Positions 49,061-58,227 are shown, counted from the stretch's first letter. The stretch: 64,000 bases of DNA from an uncultured Ruminococcus sp. (GCA_900538575.1 UPZA01000005.1:1-64000), one strand, 5' to 3'. Made by a program: numbers and translations. The notes: a model not told the origin generated them from the letters alone.

Positions 49061-51160
49061 ATGGAAAACTATAAATATACTGAAAATGAAATTGAAGAAC
49101 GCGCTCAAAGGCTTGTTTCTGAAATGACAATTGAAGAAAAATGTGAACAGTTAAAATATGATTCTCCTGAAATTGAAAGATTGGGAATTGATAAGTTTAA
49201 CTGGTGGAACGAATGTCTTCACGGAGTTGCCAGAGGCGGTACGGCTACAGTATTTCCTCAGGCTATAGCGCTGGCCGCAATGTTTGACGAGCAGGCGGTG
49301 TCACAGGCTGCTGAAATAATTGCCACAGAAGCCAGAGCTAAATATAATCAGTCAAAAAAGCGCGGAGATATTGATCTTTACAAAGGTTTAACTTTCTGGA
49401 CTCCGAATATAAATATTTTCAGGGATCCAAGATGGGGAAGAGGTCAGGAAACTTACGGAGAGGATCCGTATCTGACTTCGCGGCTGGGCTGCGCATTTGT
49501 AAAAGGACTTCAGGGCGACAAGCTTCCATATAAAGCCACGGCTTGTGCAAAGCATTTTGCGGTACACAGCGGTCCGGAGGCGCAAAGACATAGCTTTAAT
49601 GCAGAGGTATCTGAAAAAGAGCTTTGGGAGACATATTTGCCTGCCTTCAAGGCTCTTATAACTGAAGCTCATGCAGAGGGAGTTATGGGCGCTTATAATC
49701 GTTTGAACGGAGAGCCATGCTGCGGAAGCGAATATCTCAACAATCTTTTGAGAAATGAATGGAAGTTTGACGGATATTTTGTTTCTGACTGCTGGGCTAT
49801 AGCAGATTTTCATGTTAATCATCACGTTACAAAATCAGCTCCCGAATCGGCTGCGCTTGCAATAAAAAACGGTTGCGACTTAAACTGCGGAAACACCTAT
49901 ATTCATCTTATAAATGCCTACAATGAAGGACTGGTATCAGAAGAGGATATAGACAGATGCGTTAAAAGAGTTATAAAAACCAGAATAAAGCTTGGAATGT
50001 TTGATGAATGTACGCCGTATGACAGTATTTCTTTCGAAGAAGCGGATTCTCCGGAGCATAATGAATTTTCAAGAAAATGCGCTGAAAAATCAATGGTTAT
50101 GCTCAAAAACAACGGCATACTTCCGATAAAAAAATCTGAAGTTAAAACAATAGCGGTAATTGGTCCTGCGGCTGATTCAAGAGATGTTCTTAAGGGCAAC
50201 TATTTCGGAACCTCATCAAGGTATGTAACATTTCTTGAGGGAATTAGAGAAGCCTTTGAGCCGGAGGTAAGAGTGCTGTATTCAGAGGGCTGTCATCTTT
50301 TTAAGGAAAGGGTAGAACCGCTCGCACTTCCCGGCGATAGACTTTCAGAAGCGCTTGGAGCTGCGGAATGTGCTGATATTGTTATATTATGTACCGGCTT
50401 GGACGCTACCTTAGAAGGAGAGGAAGGCGACACCGGTAACGCATATGCAAGCGGCGATAAGCTTGATCTTAGACTTCCTGAAAGCCAGAGAATACTTCTA
50501 AGAGAAATCGAAAAGACAGGAAAGCCTTTAATCATAGTCAATGCTTCCGGAAGCGCAATAAATACGGAGGATAATGCCGACGCGCTTATTCAGGCATGGT
50601 ATTCAGGCGCTATGGGCGGAAAGGCGCTGGCAGATATTCTTCTTGGAAGGGTTTCCCCGTCTGGAAAGCTTCCGGTAACATTTTACGGAAACGCCGATTT
50701 GCTGCCTGAATTTACTGATTATTCTATGAAAAACAGAACCTATCGTTTTGCCGAAAATAATATACTGTATCCATTTGGCTATGGTCTGACTTACGCTCAT
50801 TTTGAATGCGGAGCTATTGATTTCAAGAGGTCGGGCGAAACCTGCCGGATTGAATGTGAAGTAAAGAATACGGGAAGCTATGACAGTGAAAATGTATTCC
50901 AGTTATATATTAAAAGCTTTTCTGAAAACGCCGTCAGAAATTATTCCCTTAAGGGTTTCAGAAGAGTATTTGTAAAGAGCGGAGAATCAAAATCAATTGA
51001 GCTTGAGATTCCGATTGAAGCGTTTGCCGATATTGATGAAAACGGCAACAGCGTTATTTACGGCGGAAAGTATGAAATATTCTGCGGTTTTTCACAGCCG
51101 GATTCAATTAGTTATATGCTGTCAGGAGAAAAAGCGTCGTCGATGGAAGTTATAATTTGA
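49061..51160 (+). CDS. GH3 glycoside hydrolase (beta-glucosidase/beta-xylosidase)
   Basis: A 699-residue retaining glycosidase. The N-terminal barrel has FNWWNECLHGVARGGTATVF and the nucleophile Asp243 in YFVSDCWAIADFH. The alpha/beta sandwich domain follows (MLKNNGILPIKKSEVKTIAV, LDATLEGEEGDTGN), and the fibronectin III-like domain ends the protein (SYDSENVFQLYIKSF). The WNECLHGVARGG pattern is common in xylosidase-type GH3. There is no signal peptide or dockerin, so it probably acts in the cytoplasm on imported oligosaccharides. ATG 49061 follows AAGGAG; the ATG at 49019 is unsupported. Confidence 0.93.
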   Translation: MENYKYTENEIEERAQRLVSEMTIEEKCEQLKYDSPEIERLGIDKFNWWNECLHGVARGGTATVFPQAIALAAMFDEQAVSQAAEIIATEARAKYNQSKKRGDIDLYKGLTFWTPNINIFRDPRWGRGQETYGEDPYLTSRLGCAFVKGLQGDKLPYKATACAKHFAVHSGPEAQRHSFNAEVSEKELWETYLPAFKALITEAHAEGVMGAYNRLNGEPCCGSEYLNNLLRNEWKFDGYFVSDCWAIADFHVNHHVTKSAPESAALAIKNGCDLNCGNTYIHLINAYNEGLVSEEDIDRCVKRVIKTRIKLGMFDECTPYDSISFEEADSPEHNEFSRKCAEKSMVMLKNNGILPIKKSEVKTIAVIGPAADSRDVLKGNYFGTSSRYVTFLEGIREAFEPEVRVLYSEGCHLFKERVEPLALPGDRLSEALGAAECADIVILCTGLDATLEGEEGDTGNAYASGDKLDLRLPESQRILLREIEKTGKPLIIVNASGSAINTEDNADALIQAWYSGAMGGKALADILLGRVSPSGKLPVTFYGNADLLPEFTDYSMKNRTYRFAENNILYPFGYGLTYAHFECGAIDFKRSGETCRIECEVKNTGSYDSENVFQLYIKSFSENAVRNYSLKGFRRVFVKSGESKSIELEIPIEAFADIDENGNSVIYGGKYEIFCGFSQPDSISYMLSGEKASSMEVII

Positions 51161-51185
51161 CAATTTTGATATAAGGATATATAAT
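51157..51185 (+). promoter_or_regulatory. Promoter of the cobalamin riboswitch transcript
   Basis: TTGACA (51157-51162) overlaps the TGA stop of the GH3 gene; TATAAT (51180-51185) follows after 17 bases. The riboswitch operon is therefore transcribed independently. Confidence 0.85.
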
Positions 51186-51193
51186 AATAAAAG

Positions 51194-51367
51194 CTTTTAC
51201 GGCTGCAATTATGCATTAATAGGGAATGCGGTTAGAATCCGCAGCAGTCCCCGCTACTGTGTGAAGGACGAAAATCTGCCGGACATGTTTATGTCGGTCA
51301 CTGATAATTTCGGGAAGACTATGCAGATTATTAGGTTGATTTCAAGCCAGGAGACCTGCCGTAAAAG
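51194..51367 (+). ncRNA. Cobalamin riboswitch
   Basis: The closing stem P1 is CTTTTACGGC (51194-51203) with GCCGTAAAAG (51358-51367). Inside are the conserved core pieces AGGGAATGCGGT, AATCCGCAGCAGTCCCCGC and the B12 box AGCCAGGAGACCTGCC (51345-51360). Only about 17 bases separate P1 from the CGGAGG of the next gene and no terminator stem intervenes, which suggests control of translation. High cobalamin would then switch the genes off. Confidence 0.95.
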
Positions 51368-51398
51368 TATTATTAAATTTTTATCGGAGGAATAAAAA

Positions 51399-52865
51399 AT
51401 GAAATTAAAAAAATTTATGGGAATTATTGCTGCCGTCAGTATTATAGCGTCTGCCGGCTCTGTCGGAGCGTCCGCGGCGGAAGAACTGCCTATCGGTTAT
51501 GTAACCGTCAGCGTAGAGAAATTCACGCTTGGTCAGGGATTCATACTTGAGCCTGTCAAAGTGCCTTATTTTGAAGGTGAAACAGGTGCGGATATAACGG
51601 ACAGAGCTCTTGGCTCAGAAAATATTAATATGGGCAGCGGAACCGGAAGCTATATTTCAAGTATCGCGGACGACGGATTCGGCACAGAGAACATACCGCA
51701 GTTTATAATAGACGCGGTTATCTCAAAGGGCCATGAGGTTGACGATCTGCGTGAAGACGGGGCATGGCTCAGCGGCATGGATTATTATGCGATGTCGGGC
51801 TGGAATTTCACGGTAGGAAATCAGATCCCGTCATATGGAATAAACGACTATGCTCCAGAGGACGGCGACGTTCTAAGATGGCAGTATACTATAGTCGGCT
51901 ATGGCGCTGACATCGGATATGATACGTCTTATATGGCTGAGTGGGGCGGTATGGCTTCGCTTATTCCTGAAACGGACCGAACAGAAATTATATCTGTTCT
52001 TTCAGAAGCGTATGCGGTCGGATTAAAGGAAAGCGAGGAGTATACAGATGCGCTGAAGATCTGTTCTGATCTTTCTGCTACTCAATCGGAGCTTGATAAA
52101 GCTTGTTCTGTACTTAATAAAGCTATAGAATCTGAAACAATCATTGAAGTTTCTGATTTTATTTTTGAAAAAACTGAAAACGGATTAATTTTAAAGGAAT
52201 TAAAGAATAATTCTTTAGAGGATATAATGATTCCGGAAGAGGTAAACGGAGTCAGCGTTGTCGGTATATCTGATTTTACGTTCGGGCTTTGCAATAATTT
52301 GAAAAGCATAAGCATACCGGATACGATTCAGATGGAGCTGACCGGTGAAAATGCGTTTATGACTTCTGAAATGATAAAGAATTTCAAAATGCCTTCGGGA
52401 ATAAATACATTAAACGACTTTTTTGAATTTATAGGAGCTTCAAAAGATAATATAGACTTGATATATAGTAAAATCGGAAATGTAAATATATCTTCCGAAG
52501 CTTCTTTAACCGGTGTTATAATGCAGGTATTGCGGCTACATAACGAGCTTGGTCTTCCCAAATTGGATCAGGATAAGCTTGATTTGATTTCATATAACGG
52601 TTTATCGCTCAACGGCTCAGAGAATAGCATTGTAAAAAGCTATTCGGAGAGCAAAAACGGAATGGTTTGCAGTATTTCAACCGGATATGCCCGCGGAGAC
52701 GTTACGATGGACGGAAAAATTGATCTTTACGACGCGATTGCAGTTTCTGGATATCTTATTGATCCGTCGTCTCTTACAGATGAACAGATCGCTATTGCCG
52801 ATTTCGATAATAACGGAAATACTGATCTGTATGACGCGATAGCAATAGCTAAAACATTTATGTAA
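51399..52865 (+). CDS. Secreted DUF4430 (transcobalamin beta-domain-like) protein with dockerin
   Basis: A 488-residue exported protein directly under the cobalamin riboswitch. The signal peptide is about 1-27. DUF4430 spans about 32-195: VTVSVEKFTLGQGFILEPVK, MDYYAMSGWNFTVGNQIPSY, DGDVLRWQYTIVGYGADIGY. This family resembles the small beta domain of animal intrinsic factor and transcobalamin that covers bound B12. A helical segment follows (about 200-250), then a BspA-type leucine-rich-repeat-like segment (VNGVSVVGISDFTFGLCNNL), and a type I dockerin at about 430-488 with GDVTMDGKIDLYDAIAVSGY and FDNNGNTDLYDAIAIAKTF. Binding of corrinoid and attachment to a scaffoldin are inferences. The next gene supplies the missing barrel half. 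Confidence 0.9.
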   Translation: MKLKKFMGIIAAVSIIASAGSVGASAAEELPIGYVTVSVEKFTLGQGFILEPVKVPYFEGETGADITDRALGSENINMGSGTGSYISSIADDGFGTENIPQFIIDAVISKGHEVDDLREDGAWLSGMDYYAMSGWNFTVGNQIPSYGINDYAPEDGDVLRWQYTIVGYGADIGYDTSYMAEWGGMASLIPETDRTEIISVLSEAYAVGLKESEEYTDALKICSDLSATQSELDKACSVLNKAIESETIIEVSDFIFEKTENGLILKELKNNSLEDIMIPEEVNGVSVVGISDFTFGLCNNLKSISIPDTIQMELTGENAFMTSEMIKNFKMPSGINTLNDFFEFIGASKDNIDLIYSKIGNVNISSEASLTGVIMQVLRLHNELGLPKLDQDKLDLISYNGLSLNGSENSIVKSYSESKNGMVCSISTGYARGDVTMDGKIDLYDAIAVSGYLIDPSSLTDEQIAIADFDNNGNTDLYDAIAIAKTFM

Positions 52866-52882
52866 GAAATACCGGTGATTAT

Positions 52883-54340
52883 ATGAAAAAAGCGGCTCTA
52901 TTTATTTCCGTCATGATTATTTTCATGATATTCCCGTCGTATAAGGCGGAATGTATAAGCTATGAAAATATAATTGAAGACGTATTAAAATACAGAGGCA
53001 ATGTGAGCGAGTATGCCGGTTCGACTGACGGAGACTGGTGCGCTTTTGTATATGGAAGGTATTATGGAGATAATTCTGATTATCTCCATAATCTTTCTGA
53101 AAATGTATACCAGAGATATCAGACTGAGCAAAAGCTCAGCCGCAGTAAATCAACTGAATGGCATAGGATTATTCTAACTGTACTTGCATGCGGCGGCGAT
53201 CCTTTTGACGTTCGTGGCATTAATCTTTTGGAGGACGGTGTATATAACAGGGGAAAAACAGTTTCATTGGGCAGACAGGGACTTAACGGATGGATATGGG
53301 GACTTATATCGCTTGACGCTGCAGAAACAGATATACCGGACGGAAGCTTTTATTCGAGAGAAGATATTATATTGGAAATACTTAAACAGCAAAATGGTGA
53401 CGGCGGGTTTTCTTTATATGGAGAAACAAGCGATACGGATATAACCGCAAATGCGATCACAGCGCTAAGCAAATATTATACGGATAATACTATATATAAT
53501 TATGTAAACCAGAAAACAAATCAAAGTATAGCTAAAAGCGTAAAAGTAATATTGGATGAAGCCTTGGCATTTTTGTCTGAGTCTCAGCTTTCTGACGGCG
53601 GATATGCCAGCGGTGGAACAGAAAATTGTGAAAGCGCGTCTCAGGTATTGTTAGCTTTATGTACTATGGGAATTGATCCTCTGACCGATGAAAGATACAT
53701 CAAAAACGGAAATACAATAATTGATAATGTCATTTCCTTTAAAAACGATGACGGCGGATTTTCTCATGTCAAAGGAATGCCCTCAAATCCATATGCGTCT
53801 GATCAGGCTGCAATCGGTATAGCTGCGGTCGATAGGCTTATTAAAAATGACAGCGGAATTTTTAGCTTTTCTCTTGAAAATCCCGAATATTTACCTACTG
53901 AACCCACTGATGTTCCGGTTATAACTAAAGAAGCGACATATATAGAAACGAGTATGAACAGTTTTAATAAAACAGATGTGTATTATGAGTTTACCTCTGT
54001 TGCCGAAGCTGAAAATAATTCGTATAATTATGCTTACGGCTTTTATCAGAGTCCGTCGTCTGAAGCTCGGTTAACTTCTTTATACAATTTGACAAATACA
54101 CGGCCGTCAACCGTTATCAGCGTTGACAGGAACGTTTACAGCAGAAGATCCGTTGAGATTTCTGCAACAGCTTCTTCCGATAAAACGTATGAAACTACAG
54201 TAGCCGTGTTCGGGAAAAAAGAAAGCGACGGTAATAATAAATATAAATTCATGTATATAATCGTTCCTTCAGTTATTGCAGCCGGCGCCGGTTTTTATGC
54301 GGCCGTAAGACGAAGATTAGTCTTTGGTAAAAATAAATGA
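52883..54340 (+). CDS. Surface-anchored alpha/alpha-barrel (prenyltransferase-repeat) protein, transcobalamin alpha-domain-like
   Basis: A 485-residue exported protein. A signal peptide (about 1-24) is followed by an alpha/alpha toroid with QW-like repeats at about 170 (QQNGDGGFSLYGE), 236 (LSDGGYASGGTENCESASQV) and 288 (NDDGGFSHVKG). A PTEPTDVP linker leads to a beta-rich region (about 340-445), a C-terminal membrane segment (about 453-472) and a basic tail. The barrel fold is shared by terpene cyclases and by the alpha domain of transcobalamin/intrinsic factor. The context of riboswitch plus DUF4430 favours corrinoid binding over terpene chemistry, and no cyclase acid motif is seen. It lies 17 bases after the DUF4430 gene and overlaps the next start. 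Confidence 0.8.
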   Translation: MKKAALFISVMIIFMIFPSYKAECISYENIIEDVLKYRGNVSEYAGSTDGDWCAFVYGRYYGDNSDYLHNLSENVYQRYQTEQKLSRSKSTEWHRIILTVLACGGDPFDVRGINLLEDGVYNRGKTVSLGRQGLNGWIWGLISLDAAETDIPDGSFYSREDIILEILKQQNGDGGFSLYGETSDTDITANAITALSKYYTDNTIYNYVNQKTNQSIAKSVKVILDEALAFLSESQLSDGGYASGGTENCESASQVLLALCTMGIDPLTDERYIKNGNTIIDNVISFKNDDGGFSHVKGMPSNPYASDQAAIGIAAVDRLIKNDSGIFSFSLENPEYLPTEPTDVPVITKEATYIETSMNSFNKTDVYYEFTSVAEAENNSYNYAYGFYQSPSSEARLTSLYNLTNTRPSTVISVDRNVYSRRSVEISATASSDKTYETTVAVFGKKESDGNNKYKFMYIIVPSVIAAGAGFYAAVRRRLVFGKNK

Positions 54341-55434
54341 ATAACGACTTGAAAAATTACGTTTTAGAACTCGTCAAATGCGCTCTTGAAAATAGAAAGC
54401 CTCCTGAAAAGCCGGAAAATATAACCTTTGAGGAAATATATAATATATCGTTATTACATAAAATAAATAATTTGATTTTTTATTCTGTTGAAATGATGGA
54501 TAATAAGCCGGAAACTTTTTTGTATGAAAAGTGGTCCGAAGATCGAGACAGAGCAATCGCACGGGATATAATACAAAAAAATGAGCTTGAAGAAATTAAA
54601 AAGGCCGCAGAGCTTGAACAAATTCGTATAATTCCGGTTAAGGGCTTTTTTATTAAGGGGCTTTATCCGCATAGTGACATGAGGTTTATGGCGGATCTGG
54701 ATATTTTGATAGATTCCGAAAAACGTCAGTCATTAAGAAAGATTATGCAGAATGCAGGATATACAATCAGGAGCTATAATAAGGGAAATCATGACGTGTA
54801 TTATAAAGAACCGTGTCTTAATATTGAAATACATAATAAGTTATTTACGCCATGTGATAAAAAGCTGCATAGCTATTATAAATCAGTCTGGGAATATGCT
54901 TTGGAAACAAGTCCTTATTATTATTCATTCGGGTTAGAGGATAATTTTATTTATTTTACAGCTCATATGGCAAAGCATTATTATGCCGGAGGTACGGGAA
55001 TCAGGTCGGTTATAGATTTTTATTTGTTTCTGAAAAAATATAAGAATAGTATGGATTTTAATTATATATGGTCTGAATTTAAGAAACTCGGATTATGTAG
55101 TTTTTATGAAATGATGGCTGATCTTTCTGAAATATGGTTTGGAAACGCTTCCGGTATAAAACAGACTGATCTTATTGCGGAATATATATTTGAAAGCGGC
55201 GTTTATGGGACAAAACATAATAATATTTTGAATCAAATAAATAAAAATGGTAAATATAAATATATTTTAAATAGATTATTTCCAAATATTAATATTATGA
55301 AAGAATCTTTTCCGATTTTAAAAAGGCATTGTTATATATTACCGTTATTGTGGATATATCGATTATTTTTTTCTGCTCTGACAAAATATAAAAATATTAG
55401 ATATGAAATAGTAACGTTAATTAAAAATAAATAA
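54337..55434 (+). CDS. Nucleotidyltransferase-fold protein (NTP_transf_5 type)
   Basis: A 365-residue protein of the uncharacterised nucleotidyltransferase family. The core is IRIIPVKGFFIKGLYPHSDM followed by RFMADLDILID, where the Asp-x-Asp pair would bind metal, and CLNIEIHNKLF supplies a third acidic strand. The C-terminal half is helical with basic and aromatic residues. Substrate is unknown; relatives often lie in polysaccharide clusters. The start overlaps the previous stop (ATGA), so it belongs to the riboswitch operon despite no evident link to B12. It is convergent with the kinase gene, only 3 bases away. Confidence 0.78.
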   Translation: MNNDLKNYVLELVKCALENRKPPEKPENITFEEIYNISLLHKINNLIFYSVEMMDNKPETFLYEKWSEDRDRAIARDIIQKNELEEIKKAAELEQIRIIPVKGFFIKGLYPHSDMRFMADLDILIDSEKRQSLRKIMQNAGYTIRSYNKGNHDVYYKEPCLNIEIHNKLFTPCDKKLHSYYKSVWEYALETSPYYYSFGLEDNFIYFTAHMAKHYYAGGTGIRSVIDFYLFLKKYKNSMDFNYIWSEFKKLGLCSFYEMMADLSEIWFGNASGIKQTDLIAEYIFESGVYGTKHNNILNQINKNGKYKYILNRLFPNINIMKESFPILKRHCYILPLLWIYRLFFSALTKYKNIRYEIVTLIKNK

Positions 55435-55437
55435 TAA

Positions 55438-56433
55438 TTACATTGAGTCAATTATTGCTTTTTCGATTTCTGATATATTAAGATATATGTTTTCAGCAAG
55501 AGCAGAGAGCCTATAGAACTTATTTAATTTTTCAGAAGCGTTTATATTTTTAAAATAATTACATCCGGTTATACTATCGTATAAATATCTGGAGGCAAGT
55601 TCTGCGGTTATTGATAATAACCCAAGGGAGCAAGCTTTTGCTGATAAGCTGCATCCGGCAGAAAAATATCCTTTTGAAAAAGCTTTGAGCTTTGTTATAT
55701 TGATTTTATTATCGTCAGTGCAGGATGATCTTGCGGCGTCTCCGAAGTCAAAGGCCGCATACCCCGGCATGATAGTGTCGAAATCTATTATTGCACAGGG
55801 CATATTACTTTTAGTGTTTATCAATATATTTGAACATTTTACATCGTTGTGAACAAGCTGCTTAGTACCTAAGATATACCGATTACTTATATAATAATCG
55901 TAAATTTTTTTAAAAAAATTATAATCATATGCGTTCTTGTTAAAACTGAATAGTCTGGATATGTTTTCACTGATATTGTGAAAACCGGGTATTGTTATAT
56001 TAAGCCTTGTTATATCCGCAGATTCGGTGTATTTATGAAAGCTGCCTAAGAGCTTACCGAATTGCTGAATAATATCTGTATTTTGAAATTTGTTAACAGT
56101 TATTGTATTTTCCAGGTATTTATAGATTCTCCAGAAACCGTTGTATTTCAGATAATTGTTTATTCCGGATTTAATATAATCAGGAAATCTTCCGTCGGGA
56201 TTTTCTCCGTTCAGCAGCATTTCTTTTTTTATATGAGAAAGCGTAAAATCAATGTTCTGCATAACTTTTTCAGGTTCCTTAAAAACGTCGGTATTAATTT
56301 TTTGAAGTATAAATACTCCTTCTGACGAATATATTTTGTATGTATCGTTTATATGTCCTTCGCCTAATTTTTTATATTTTATATATCCGGATTTAATACC
56401 GAATTCAGATATTATAAAATTTATATCTTTCAT
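55438..56433 (-). CDS. APH-fold sugar kinase, N-acetylhexosamine kinase-like
   Basis: A 331-residue kinase of the aminoglycoside phosphotransferase/choline kinase fold. The nucleotide loop is KLGEGHINDTYKIYSSEG. The catalytic loop is VHNDVKCSNILINTK and the metal motif IIDFDTIMPGYAAFDFGDAA. The GHINDTY and DFDT-MPGY patterns resemble NahK, the N-acetylhexosamine 1-kinase of bifidobacteria; a role in sugar-1-phosphate formation is therefore likely but unproven. The gene is single. It ends 3 bases from the nucleotidyltransferase gene, and no terminator fits between them. Confidence 0.82.
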   Translation of the reverse strand: MKDINFIISEFGIKSGYIKYKKLGEGHINDTYKIYSSEGVFILQKINTDVFKEPEKVMQNIDFTLSHIKKEMLLNGENPDGRFPDYIKSGINNYLKYNGFWRIYKYLENTITVNKFQNTDIIQQFGKLLGSFHKYTESADITRLNITIPGFHNISENISRLFSFNKNAYDYNFFKKIYDYYISNRYILGTKQLVHNDVKCSNILINTKSNMPCAIIDFDTIMPGYAAFDFGDAARSSCTDDNKINITKLKAFSKGYFSAGCSLSAKACSLGLLSITAELASRYLYDSITGCNYFKNINASEKLNKFYRLSALAENIYLNISEIEKAIIDSM

Positions 56434-56638
56434 TCTTTATCTCCTTAATTTTTCTATGTTAAATAATAACAGATATATTATAATATTTCAAGTATTGCAG
56501 AAAAATAAAAGGAGTGTTATAATTAAAAAAAGGTTTTTGCCTGATTATCAGGTTTTTATAAATTATTAATAGAATTCCGGTTGGCCGCAGAGGGATTTTA
56601 TTATTTTTTCAGATTAAGGCGGCAGAATGGAGTTAATT

Positions 56639-57304
56639 ATGTCTTGTTTTGAAAAAATCGGAAATACTATAACCAACAAAAGCAAGGAATTGGCAAGAAA
56701 AGCTAAAACTGTTTCTGAAACCAGCTCTCTTAACAATATAATAAGAACAGAGGAAAGAAAAATTGATACTCATTATAAAATGATGGGAAAAATATATTTT
56801 GAAAAGTTTGGAAATTCACCGGATGAAGAGTTTTTGTCTTCGGTAGAAGCTATAAATATGTCTATGGCAAAAATAGAGGAAACTAAAAATGAAATAACAA
56901 AAATTAAAAACAGAAACTGTTGTCCCGTCTGCGGCGCTCATTTTAAAATTGACGCTATCTTTTGCTCAAAATGCGGAACAAAAGTAAGAGATGAACAGCA
57001 GGATAAGAACGAGCAGGCTTATAAATGTAGAAATTGCGGTCATATGCTTGAATCGGGCGCGCTATTCTGCGATATATGCGGAGCAAAGGCTGAAAATAAT
57101 TTGAATATTGAAAATGAAGATCAGTCTGAAAAGAAACAAGAAACAGCAGTAATATCTGTTCAGCCGGTAGAAACAGATACGGACAATGAAAATAGGAATC
57201 CAGATCCTGTAAATTTGCCGGAATATAAAATATGTCCATCCTGCGGAGCTAAGTCAGACGATCCTGAAGCTAAGTTCTGTAATGAATGCGGAAGTTCGAT
57301 TTGA
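56639..57304 (+). CDS. Zinc-ribbon protein with three C4 zinc ribbons
   Basis: A 221-residue protein. The N-terminal helical region (MSCFEKIGNTITNKSKELAR) is shared by a common but uncharacterised Firmicutes family. Three zinc ribbons follow, starting at about residues 94 (CPVCGAHF to CSKCGTKV), 130 (CRNCGHML to CDICGAKA) and 198 (CPSCGAKS to CNECGSSI), with an acidic linker between the second and third. ATG 56639 is chosen because GGAG lies six bases upstream and because the family starts here; ATG 56627 is possible. Function is unknown. Confidence 0.8.
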   Translation: MSCFEKIGNTITNKSKELARKAKTVSETSSLNNIIRTEERKIDTHYKMMGKIYFEKFGNSPDEEFLSSVEAINMSMAKIEETKNEITKIKNRNCCPVCGAHFKIDAIFCSKCGTKVRDEQQDKNEQAYKCRNCGHMLESGALFCDICGAKAENNLNIENEDQSEKKQETAVISVQPVETDTDNENRNPDPVNLPEYKICPSCGAKSDDPEAKFCNECGSSI

Positions 57305-57359
57305 TTTTACATATATTTCCTGAAAATCAATTCAGAACATAAAATTTATAAAAAACTTA

Positions 57360-57388
57360 TTGCAATTTAATTTAATTTATGATATAAT
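57360..57388 (+). promoter_or_regulatory. Promoter of the dockerin-CAP gene
   Basis: TTGCAA (57360-57365), 17 bases and TATAAT (57383-57388), 65 bases before the ATG. Confidence 0.7.
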
Positions 57389-57452
57389 CTAAAATATATT
57401 AAAATGTGGATGAGTTAAAGCTTGGTTTTAAAAAGCAGGAAAGGAAGTACAT

Positions 57453-58109
57453 ATGAAAAATCTCTGTAAAAAAACTTTGGCGGTTTTTTCGTCAGCTTTA
57501 ATGTCAGGTTTATTGCTGACATCTCCGTTTACTGCGTCTGCCGCAGATTTCAGAAGCGGCGACGCTACGAACGACGGAACGGTGGATCTTTATGATGCGA
57601 TTGCAATATGCAAGCATATACTTAAAGCTCCGGCGCTGACCGGTTCCAATCTTAAATATGCAGATTATAATAAAGACGGTAATGTTGATCTTTATGATTC
57701 AATAGGCATTTCTCGGCTTATACTATGCGACAGCAAATTAAATGAAGTTTTAAATCTAATAAATATGAAAAGATCTATTGAGAATAAGCAGACGCTTGAA
57801 TTTGACTATAATATTACAGACGCAGCAATGAAGCGTGCTTCTGAATTGCCTAAGAAGTGGTCGGGGTCAACTCGTCCTGACGGTTCGGAGTTTCAGACGA
57901 TATTTACGGAATTCGGAATAGATTATGAGTATTGCGCTAACTCTATTGCGGCTGTTCCGGCTACTCCCAAGGATTTATTTACCGCTATGATGGATAACAG
58001 CGAGGTCAAATCAAACGTTTTGGATAGTAAATATACTAAAGTGGGCATAGGCTATTACAAAACAAACGATATCTATAAACATTATTGGGCGATATTATTG
58101 GTTGGCTGA
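57453..58109 (+). CDS. Secreted protein with N-terminal dockerin and CAP (SCP/PR1) domain
   Basis: A 218-residue exported protein. The signal peptide (about 1-31) ends at ASAA. A type I dockerin follows immediately (about 35-92) with GDATNDGTVDLYDAIAICKH and YNKDGNVDLYDSIGISRLIL. The CAP domain fills the rest (LNLINMKRSIENKQTLEFDY, MKRASELPKKW, SRPDG-like TRPDGSEFQTIF, KVGIGYYKTN, HYWAILLVG). A dockerin in front of the functional domain is less common than one at the C-terminus. CAP proteins have varied or unknown roles. AGGAAG precedes the ATG. Confidence 0.9.
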   Translation: MKNLCKKTLAVFSSALMSGLLLTSPFTASAADFRSGDATNDGTVDLYDAIAICKHILKAPALTGSNLKYADYNKDGNVDLYDSIGISRLILCDSKLNEVLNLINMKRSIENKQTLEFDYNITDAAMKRASELPKKWSGSTRPDGSEFQTIFTEFGIDYEYCANSIAAVPATPKDLFTAMMDNSEVKSNVLDSKYTKVGIGYYKTNDIYKHYWAILLVG

Positions 58110-58117
58110 TTTATAAT

Positions 58118-58147
58118 GACCGGACGTTTACGTCCGGTCTGTTTTTA
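58118..58147 (+). terminator. Terminator after the dockerin-CAP gene
   Basis: GACCGGACG-TTTA-CGTCCGGTC (58118-58139) followed by TGTTTTT. Confidence 0.88.
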
Positions 58148-58227
58148 CATTTATGGAAAAACTGGTTGACCTGTTATAAAAAATATGTTATTATAAATGA
58201 GATAAAAATAATTTACGGAGGATTGAA

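Noticed and set aside
52883..54340. Terpene cyclase or prenyltransferase activity for the alpha/alpha-barrel protein
   Set aside because: It is exported, membrane-anchored and riboswitch-linked to DUF4430, and I see no DXDD-type acid motif of squalene-hopene cyclases.
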